DNA from: Mycolicibacterium confluentis | Lineage (GTDB): Bacteria; Actinomycetota; Actinomycetes; Mycobacteriales; Mycobacteriaceae | DNA length: 64,000 nucleotides | Direction of reading: 5' to 3' | Assembly: GCF_010729895.1 (NCBI RefSeq) | Contig: NZ_AP022612.1 | Span: 2,976,001 to 3,040,000, forward strand | In this document: piece after piece, positions 58,305-64,000 of the stretch | Layout: each line of letters begins with the position of its first letter | How positions within the stretch are numbered: position 1 is the first letter of the stretch | Made by a program: the position numbers and the translations under genes | The notes under the pieces: model-generated | The model's input: only the letters and a program-made list of their open reading frames with translations | Told to the model about the DNA's origin: nothing | Databases searched by the model: none

Positions 58305-59234
58305 ATGAACGCCGTGTATGACCAGGCGTTCAACGATGCGGATTCCAGCGGCGAGTACGGGTATCGGGTCGACCCGGTGCTGGCACGCAGTTGGCTGCTG
58401 GTCAACGGCGCGAAGTACGACAAATTCGCCGTGGCCGCGCGGTCCAAGGCCGACATTGTTGTCCTCGACATCGAGGACGCCGTCGCGCCCAAGGACAAGC
58501 TCAGCGCGCGCGACAACGTGGTGCGGTGGCTCTCCGAGGGCAACAGCGACTGGGTCCGCGTCAACGGTTTCGGCACCGCCTGGTGGGCCGACGACCTGGC
58601 GGCGCTGGCCTCGACCTCGGTCGGCGGCGTCATGCTGGCGATGGTCGAGTCGGTCGACCATGTGACCGAGACCGCCAAGCGACTGCCCGGGGTGCCGATC
58701 GTCGCCCTGGTCGAGACCGCACGCGGGATGGAACGCATCGCCGAGATCGCGTCGGCCAAGAGTGTGTTCCGCCTGGCGTTCGGCATCGGCGACTTCCGCC
58801 GCGACACGGGCTTCGGCGACAACCCGCTGACCCTGGCGTACGCCCGGTCGCGGTTCACCATCGCGTCGACGGCCGCGCACCTGCCCAGCCCGATCGACGG
58901 GCCGACGGTCGGTTCGAGCGCCCTGAAACTGTCGGAGGCCACCGCGGTCTCCACTGAGTTCGGCATGACCGGCAAGCTGTGCCTGACCCCCGATCAGTGC
59001 GGCACCGTCAACGAGGGGCTGTCCCCGTCCACGGAGGAGATCGCCTGGGCCAAGGAGTTCTTCGCCGAGTTCGAGCGCGAGGGCGGCGAGATCCGCAACG
59101 GCTCAGACCTGCCCCGCATCGCGCGTGGTAACAAGATCCTCAAGCTGGCGCGGGCCTACGGCATCGAGGCGCACCTCGACGACGTCGAGGACCCGGTGCA
59201 CATCCCGGCGCCGTCGGACACCTACCACTACTGA
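58305..59234 (+). CDS. HpcH/HpaI aldolase / citrate lyase beta (CitE-like) protein
   Basis: TIM-barrel protein of 309 residues. VVLDIEDAVAPKDK gives the conserved acidic metal site; VRVNGFGTAWWADDL, VALVETARGMERI and FGIGDFRRDTGFGDNP complete the CitE-like pattern (Glu and Asp Mg ligands). Family members cleave or form beta-hydroxyacyl-CoA thioesters such as citramalyl- or malyl-CoA. Substrate unknown. Probably co-transcribed with the dienelactone hydrolase. Convergent with the next gene (four bases). Confidence 0.89.
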   Translation: MNAVYDQAFNDADSSGEYGYRVDPVLARSWLLVNGAKYDKFAVAARSKADIVVLDIEDAVAPKDKLSARDNVVRWLSEGNSDWVRVNGFGTAWWADDLAALASTSVGGVMLAMVESVDHVTETAKRLPGVPIVALVETARGMERIAEIASAKSVFRLAFGIGDFRRDTGFGDNPLTLAYARSRFTIASTAAHLPSPIDGPTVGSSALKLSEATAVSTEFGMTGKLCLTPDQCGTVNEGLSPSTEEIAWAKEFFAEFEREGGEIRNGSDLPRIARGNKILKLARAYGIEAHLDDVEDPVHIPAPSDTYHY

Positions 59235-59238
59235 ACAG

Positions 59239-59706
59239 CTACTGAGCGGCGTCGCCCCTGCGCCGTGAGTGCATGTAGGTCGCGATCCCGCGGAAGATCC
59301 CGCGCGCCGCGTACACCGCGGCGACGACCGACAGCAGGATCAGCACGATGAACATCACCAGCCAGTTGGTCCGTTCATGGCTGACGTTCCACCAGACGAT
59401 GGCGAACAGCACCGAGCAGATGAAGACCACGATGTCGCGCCAGTTGCCGCTGTAGGACGTCGCCATCTCGCGGATCTGCCGATTGCGGTCGACTGCGGCG
59501 ACGATGTCGTCGAGGCGGGCGTCGATCACGCGCTGTAACTCCGCGCGCCGCTCCACCTGATCGTCGGGGATGCGGTCCAGCAGGTCCATGTCGGCCTTGA
59601 TCGCGCCCCGCAGGTCGGGTCCCTTGAAGTTTCCCGCGGCCAATCCGAGCAGCGCGCCGCCCGCGATCGGCGCGGCACCCAGTGCGAGTTCAGCGATTCC
59701 CGGCAT
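59239..59706 (-). CDS. Membrane protein of unknown function
   Basis: Protein of 155 residues. The N-terminal ELALGAAPIAGGALLGLAAGNFKGPDL segment is hydrophobic and Gly-rich, followed by a helical charged middle (DLLDRIPDDQVERRAELQRVIDARLDDIVAAVDRNRQIREMATSY) and two transmembrane helices at about 88-130, with a basic C-terminus. I do not recognise a family with confidence. It may be co-transcribed with the DUF1254 gene, ten bases away. Confidence 0.8.
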   Translation of the reverse strand: MPGIAELALGAAPIAGGALLGLAAGNFKGPDLRGAIKADMDLLDRIPDDQVERRAELQRVIDARLDDIVAAVDRNRQIREMATSYSGNWRDIVVFICSVLFAIVWWNVSHERTNWLVMFIVLILLSVVAAVYAARGIFRGIATYMHSRRRGDAAQ

Positions 59707-59715
59707 GGCGGCCTC

Positions 59716-60669
59716 TCAGTTCTGCTCGACGGCGGTCAGTGGTGGGGGCGCCCATACCCCGTCGAGGATCGCCGCGCGCGGTCGGTACAGCCGGATCAGG
59801 CAGTTCCAGCCCTGCGGTGTGACGATGCGGTTCGCGCCCGGCGCGGCGCCGTCCGCGGTGAAACGGACGGTGACCGAACCGTCGGCGTTCTTGGCGCCGG
59901 TGATGCTGTTGACCGAGTACAGGTTCTCGGGATTCGCTTCGAAGAATCCTTCGGCGTTGTACACCGACACCGACCAGAACGCGTCCACCGGAACGTCTTT
60001 GAACGTCATCTCGTACTCCCCCGGCGGCATGCCCGGGTCGACACCCAGGTAGAACGCCTCCGAGGCCGGCAGCCCACCCCAGGCCGCGGCCGACCCGATC
60101 AGATGGTGCACCGGATCGACGTCCTCGCGGCGCCCGAACGCACGTCGGTAATCCGGCAGGCCGGGGGCCAGGCGCAGCAGCGCCTCCCGGGTGGTGTCGA
60201 AGGTCGTCTTGTCGTACTCCGGCGACGAGAACGCCTCGGACGAACCGGGTTCGAGCACCGTCGCGTCCTGCAGGCGCCCGACTTCGGCAATGTCATCGGG
60301 GTTCGACGGGTCCACCAGCGTGCGGATTGCGACGAGCACATATCGCGATCCGCACTCCTCCTGCGTGAGGCGGTGCCTCCCGGCATCGTGCAGGACGACG
60401 TTGATGAGATGGTCCTCGCTGACCACCATCACCGAGCGGTAGCGCTCCCCCGCTTCCGGCAGCGTCAACCAGGCGGGCTCGGCCAGATCGGCGATGGCAT
60501 AGCTGTACAGCGTGTCCCGATTCAATCGGATGACCAGCTGATTCTCGATCGGCGCTGGTTCCCGGTTGTGATGAAAGGTGTTGATTTCGCCTGCGTCACG
60601 CTGGATGTCTGTGAACATGCGGTGTGTCTCGGCCGCCACGAAGTTGTCGACGTTGACCTCTGTTGTCAC
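59716..60669 (-). CDS. DUF1254/DUF1214 protein
   Basis: Protein of 317 residues. The N-terminal half matches DUF1254 (NREPAPIENQLVIRLNRDTLYSYAIADL) and the C-terminal half DUF1214 (VDAFWSVSVYNAEGFFEANPENLYSVNSITGAKNADGSVTVRF). No enzyme activity is known for this widespread pair. No signal peptide is seen. It precedes the membrane-protein gene by ten bases and is divergent from the ferredoxin reductase gene. Confidence 0.87.
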   Translation of the reverse strand: MTTEVNVDNFVAAETHRMFTDIQRDAGEINTFHHNREPAPIENQLVIRLNRDTLYSYAIADLAEPAWLTLPEAGERYRSVMVVSEDHLINVVLHDAGRHRLTQEECGSRYVLVAIRTLVDPSNPDDIAEVGRLQDATVLEPGSSEAFSSPEYDKTTFDTTREALLRLAPGLPDYRRAFGRREDVDPVHHLIGSAAAWGGLPASEAFYLGVDPGMPPGEYEMTFKDVPVDAFWSVSVYNAEGFFEANPENLYSVNSITGAKNADGSVTVRFTADGAAPGANRIVTPQGWNCLIRLYRPRAAILDGVWAPPPLTAVEQN

Positions 60670-60837
60670 ACGCGTCAGCCTAGTGTGCCCGTCCTGCGAT
60701 GGGCCACTGGTTCAGCCGCCACGCAGGACGACGTCGGCGAAGCACTCTCCGGTCCTGGGTGCGGGGCGCGGAACAGCGAATCTCGTCCACACCCATCCAT
60801 GAGCACCCGTCGACAGGTTTCAACTCCTCCCAGAGGG

Positions 60838-60858
60838 GGTTACCCCCCGGTAACCGGG
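60838..60858. promoter_or_regulatory. Overlapping palindromes upstream of the reductase-desaturase genes
   Basis: GGTTACC-CCCC-GGTAACC (60838-60855) is a perfect inverted repeat, and CCCGGTAACCGGG (60846-60858) a second perfect palindrome sharing its right arm. They lie 58 bases before the reductase start, in the divergent region. A regulator-binding site for desaturase expression is likely. Confidence 0.55.
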
Positions 60859-60915
60859 ATTCGGGTCCGCGATGTAATCGGCGGCCCGCACCGCCGTCGC
60901 GGAGAGGGAGTGAAC

Positions 60916-62013
60916 ATGGCAGAACGAGGTGCCACACCCTCGGTCCCACGCGGTCGTCGGTTGTTCCTGCGGGCGGTGCGGCATCTGTTCAGTCCGCTGC
61001 GGCCCGACGACTACCTCGAGATGATCAACCCGCTGTGGACGACCAAAGAGCTGCGCGGAAAGGTTGAGCGGGTCGAACCGCAGGGGTCCGAGGCGGCCAG
61101 CGTACTGATCCGGCCAGGGTATGAGTGGCCGGGACACAAGCCCGGCCAGTACGTACGGCTCGGCTTGATCATCGACGGCCGCTACCACTGGCGCGCCTAT
61201 TCGCTGACGTCGGACCCGCAGCCCGAGGATGGGCTGATCAGCGTCACGCCCAAGAAGGTTGACAGCGGTGTGGTGTCGCCGTATCTGGTGCACAAAATCC
61301 AACCCGGCGAGGTCGTCCGACTCGGCGAAATCGAAGGTGTCTTCACCCTGCCGGAGCCGCTGCCCGCCAAAATGCTGTTCATCAGCGCCGGCAGCGGCAT
61401 CACGCCGATCATCAGCATGCTGCGCAGTCTCGATCACCGCGGTGCGCTCGACGACGTGGTGGTGTTCCATTCCGCCCGCACCCGCGAGCAGGTGATGTTC
61501 CTGTCGGCACTCGACGACCTCGACCACCGTCACGAACACATGAGGCTGGATCTGCGCCTCACCGCCGAACGTGGCCGACTGTCGCCTGGCGACCTGGACG
61601 AGTTGTGTCCGGACTGGCGCGAACGTGAAGCCTTCTGTTCGGGCCCGAGCGAACTGCTCGATGCGATGATCGCGCACTGGGAAGACAACGGCGACCCGGA
61701 TCGGCTGCACTATGAGCGGTTCCAGCCGAAGATCGGCGGTGACGCCGGCAAAGGCGAGGGCGGTGAGATCACATTCCTCGACAGCGATACGACCGCGGAA
61801 AGCGACGGCGGCACACCCATTTTGGAAGCCGGTGAGCAGGCGGGCCTGAACCTTGCGTACGGCTGTCGAATCGGTATCTGCCACACCTGTGTTGGGACGT
61901 TGAAGTCTGGGAAGGTGCGAGACCTTCGTACCGGTGATGTCACCGAGCCGACCGGTCAGGACGTGAGGATCTGTATTCACGCTGCTGAAGGTGACGTGGA
62001 ATTCGAATTGTGA
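60916..62013 (+). CDS. Ferredoxin-NADP reductase with [2Fe-2S] domain, desaturase partner (Rv3230c-like)
   Basis: Protein of 365 residues: an FAD/NAD(P)H-binding ferredoxin-reductase half (RAYSLTSDPQPEDG, ISAGSGITPIISMLRSLDHRG, CSGPSELLDAM) and a C-terminal plant-type ferredoxin domain with cysteines in AYGCRIGICHTCVG and near 352 (RICIHAAEG). This is the architecture of M. tuberculosis Rv3230c, which passes electrons to stearoyl-CoA desaturase DesA3. The ATG at 60916 has GGAGAGGGAG upstream. It lies 16 bases before the desaturase gene. Confidence 0.92.
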   Translation: MAERGATPSVPRGRRLFLRAVRHLFSPLRPDDYLEMINPLWTTKELRGKVERVEPQGSEAASVLIRPGYEWPGHKPGQYVRLGLIIDGRYHWRAYSLTSDPQPEDGLISVTPKKVDSGVVSPYLVHKIQPGEVVRLGEIEGVFTLPEPLPAKMLFISAGSGITPIISMLRSLDHRGALDDVVVFHSARTREQVMFLSALDDLDHRHEHMRLDLRLTAERGRLSPGDLDELCPDWREREAFCSGPSELLDAMIAHWEDNGDPDRLHYERFQPKIGGDAGKGEGGEITFLDSDTTAESDGGTPILEAGEQAGLNLAYGCRIGICHTCVGTLKSGKVRDLRTGDVTEPTGQDVRICIHAAEGDVEFEL

Positions 62014-62029
62014 TTGTGAAGGAGTCATC

Positions 62030-63424
62030 GTGACCGCTGCTGTCGAAAGCCCCCTTGCTCGTCTCAGCGAGCAGGACCTGGAAAAACTTGCCAAAGAATT
62101 CGACGCAATCCACGACGAGGTGTTCGCCGAGCTCGGCGACCGCGACCGTCATTACATCAAGACGGTGATTTCGGTGCAGCGGCAGATCGTCGTCGTGGGA
62201 CGGGTGCTGCTGCTGGCCTCGCGGTCACGAACCGCGTGGGTTCTCGGCACGGCCTGCTTGGGAATGGCCAAGATCCTGGAGAACATGGAACTCGGCCACA
62301 ACATTCTTCACGGGCAATGGGATTGGATGAATGATCCCGACATCCATTCCTCGGTCTGGGACTGGGACACCGCCTCGACAGCGCGGTCGTGGAAGCATTC
62401 GCACAACTACATCCACCACACCTACACGAACATCCGCGGTAAGGACCGCGACCTCGGTTACGAGATCATGCGGATCGACCCCAATCAGCCGTGGCATCCG
62501 ATCTGGCTCGCGCAACCACTGTTCAATTTCTTGCTGACAATCTTGTTCGAATGGGGCGTGGCCGTTCACGACATCGACTTCCGCGCCGCACAGCGCGGCG
62601 AGAAGCCGTGGTCGGAGGTGCGCGAAGAACTCAGGGGAATTCGAGGTAAGGCGCGCGCGCAGATTGTCAAGGACTACCTCGGCTGGCCGGCGATCAGCGC
62701 CGGTGCCTTCGCGCTGGCCCAGCTGGCCTCGCGTGGTCGGCTGGATCAGCCGGCAGAGTCGCGGGTGGCGAAGGGACTTCGCAGGATATCGAGCAGCGGA
62801 TCAGTAGGCGCCACTGCGGCCCTGCTCGACCGGCTGTTGCCCGGTGTCGAGAGCACCTTCCTGCGTACTTTGGCAGCCGACGCGCTGGCCAATCTCATCC
62901 GCAATGTGTGGGCACACGCAATCATCTTCTGCGGGCACTTCCCTGACCAGACATACACCTTCAGTGAAGAAGAGGTGGAGAACGAGACCCGCGGCGGTTG
63001 GTATGTCCGCCAGTTGGTCGGCGCAGCCAATATCGACGGCAGTCCGCTTTTCCACGTCATCAGCGGCAACTTGGGCTACCAAGTCGAACACCATCTGTAT
63101 CCGGACATGCCCAGTAGCCGGTACTCCGAGATCGCGCCCAAGATCAAGGACATCTGCGAGCGTTATGAGTTGCCTTACAACTCCGGGCGCTTCTCCAAGC
63201 AGTGGTTCACGGTGCACCGCAGCATCTTCCGCTTGGCCTTCCCCGGCGGAAAAGCCCGACCGAAGCCTGGGCCGTACCGCAGCCCCGAGGGGCGCATCAG
63301 GCCTGGCGGTCCCAGTGAGGCCAGCAGATTCCGCGACCGACTCCCGGCCGAGCACCCTGACGCAGGCCCGGAACACAAGTCAGGGGGCGTGCAGGTACAG
63401 CCCCCGCCGCGCGGCAACGACTAG
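62030..63424 (+). CDS. Membrane fatty acyl-CoA desaturase (DesA3-like)
   Basis: Di-iron desaturase of 464 residues, related to M. tuberculosis DesA3 (Rv3229c), which makes oleate from stearate. The three His boxes are present: GHNILH (90-94), HSHNYIHH (123-130) and QVEHH near 352. The GTG at 62030 is fixed by GAAGGAG five bases before. Compared with DesA3 (about 427 residues) it is longer, with an insertion near 235-265 and a Pro/Gly-rich C-terminal tail of about 45 residues. It forms an operon with the reductase. Confidence 0.9.
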   Translation: MTAAVESPLARLSEQDLEKLAKEFDAIHDEVFAELGDRDRHYIKTVISVQRQIVVVGRVLLLASRSRTAWVLGTACLGMAKILENMELGHNILHGQWDWMNDPDIHSSVWDWDTASTARSWKHSHNYIHHTYTNIRGKDRDLGYEIMRIDPNQPWHPIWLAQPLFNFLLTILFEWGVAVHDIDFRAAQRGEKPWSEVREELRGIRGKARAQIVKDYLGWPAISAGAFALAQLASRGRLDQPAESRVAKGLRRISSSGSVGATAALLDRLLPGVESTFLRTLAADALANLIRNVWAHAIIFCGHFPDQTYTFSEEEVENETRGGWYVRQLVGAANIDGSPLFHVISGNLGYQVEHHLYPDMPSSRYSEIAPKIKDICERYELPYNSGRFSKQWFTVHRSIFRLAFPGGKARPKPGPYRSPEGRIRPGGPSEASRFRDRLPAEHPDAGPEHKSGGVQVQPPPRGND

Positions 63425-63441
63425 CAGGCACCCGAGGTCGC

Positions 63442-63897
63442 TCAGGTCGACCCCATCAATGTCGCGGCGACGGTTGCCCCGAGGTTCCAACACGCCTCGA
63501 GGTCAGCCTTGGTCGGCTTGCCCGCCACGACGACGTTCGGCGCGGCACGTTCCCAGCCCAGGCCCGCGGTGATGGAGTCGACGGCCCGCTCGGCGCCTTC
63601 GGTGCCCTCGTTGCCGTGCAGCCAGAGGCCGAACGGACGCCCACGCGTGGCGTCCAGGCACGGGTAATAACAGACGTCGAACGCATGCTTGAGGGCCCCG
63701 GAGATGTATCCGAGGTTGGCCGGACTGCCGAGCAGATACCCGTCAGCCTCGAGCATGTCGCTGGGCGCGACGGTGAGCGCGGGGCGGCGGATCACCTCCA
63801 CGCCCTCGATCTCGGGGTCCGTCGCGCCTGCCAGCACGGCCTCGAACATCTCCTGGCAGTGCGGCGACGGGGTGTGGTGGACGATCAGCAGCTTCAT
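63442..63897 (-). CDS. Flavodoxin-like NAD(P)H-dependent FMN protein
   Basis: Protein of 151 residues. The N-terminus MKLLIVHHTPSPHCQEMFEAV is the flavodoxin beta-strand and phosphate loop; GYLLGSPANLGYISGALKHAFDVCYY is the loop that covers the flavin, and RPFGLWLHGNEGTEGAERAVDSI follows. Possible roles are quinone or azo reduction. The ATG at 63897 is chosen; the upstream extension is not conserved. Convergent with the desaturase (17-base gap). Confidence 0.87.
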   Translation of the reverse strand: MKLLIVHHTPSPHCQEMFEAVLAGATDPEIEGVEVIRRPALTVAPSDMLEADGYLLGSPANLGYISGALKHAFDVCYYPCLDATRGRPFGLWLHGNEGTEGAERAVDSITAGLGWERAAPNVVVAGKPTKADLEACWNLGATVAATLMGST

Positions 63898-64000
63898 CTT
63901 CTCTTCATCTCCCCCGAGCGTGCATGTCCCCGACCGACACGCCGACACACACTCGTATTCTGCGCACGCTCACCGGGAGACAACCTTCACCGTGCCCGCG

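Noticed and set aside
63898..64000. Possible gene start at the right edge
   Set aside because: Only about 100 bases remain, and no start with a ribosome site or family signature is visible.

Overview
This window looks like a chromosome segment of a rapid-growing mycobacterium (Mycolicibacterium-like). The DNA is very GC-rich. Gene order from the DUF4192 gene and sthA through nrdR, lexA, hflX, dapF, miaA, miaB, recX, recA, pspA, clgR, pgsA3, argA, ftsK, rnj, dapA and thyX to dfrA, thyA follows the M. tuberculosis Rv2712c-Rv2765 block. LexA boxes of the mycobacterial type, mmpS/mmpL genes and a PE-PPE-domain protein fit the same assignment. No tRNA, rRNA, CRISPR array, insertion sequence or prophage was seen.

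Layout. 1-9.7 kb: DUF4192 gene (cut by the left edge), sthA, PAC2 protein, hydrolase, PhzF-like protein, nrdR, an SOS-controlled LysM protein divergent from lexA, and a large LGFP-repeat surface protein. 9.9-19.8 kb: a lipid-metabolism block mostly absent from this place in M. tuberculosis. It holds fadE20, a DMSO-reductase-family molybdoenzyme, an operon of thiolase-like protein, DUF35 protein, fused acyl-CoA dehydrogenase and TetR regulator, and a PE-PPE hydrolase. 19.9-28.3 kb: hflX, dapF, miaA, an extradiol-dioxygenase-like protein, a DMT transporter, a DUF349 protein, a membrane protein and miaB. 28.3-34 kb: gluABCD, an LLM oxidoreductase, recX and an intein-free recA with a LexA box and a second DNA-damage promoter. 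34-43 kb: hydrolase, DUF3046 protein, glycosyltransferase, ephG, DUF5313 protein, the clgR-pspA-pspM envelope-stress genes, pgsA3, argA and ftsK. 43-50.3 kb: monooxygenase, SDR and methyltransferase genes, a yybP-ykoY-type manganese riboswitch ahead of a GDT1/TMEM165 transporter, rnj, dapA, thyX and a deaminase. 50.4-57.5 kb: mmpL and mmpS, then a thyA-dfrA-glycosylase-haloalkane dehalogenase operon. 57.5-64 kb: dienelactone hydrolase, CitE-like lyase, membrane protein, DUF1254 protein, a ferredoxin reductase with its fatty-acid desaturase, and a flavodoxin-like protein.

The most unusual parts are (a) the thiolase-like/DUF35/acyl-CoA dehydrogenase/TetR operon, whose thiolase-like protein lacks the Cys and His catalytic signatures and whose DUF35 partner has lost all four zinc-ribbon cysteines, with a leaderless start and a palindrome placed like an operator; (b) the Mn riboswitch, in which the 5' strand of the closing helix is duplicated in the ribosome binding site, suggesting a simple translational switch; (c) a DNA-damage regulatory set of three LexA boxes at lexA, plus a LexA box and a RecA-NDp motif at recA; (d) a DNA glycosylase and a dehalogenase coupled to thymidylate synthesis; and (e) several genes whose -10 hexamer lies 6-8 bases before the start codon, predicting leaderless mRNAs. 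Orthology statements and family facts are from memory; motif positions were read from the sequence.
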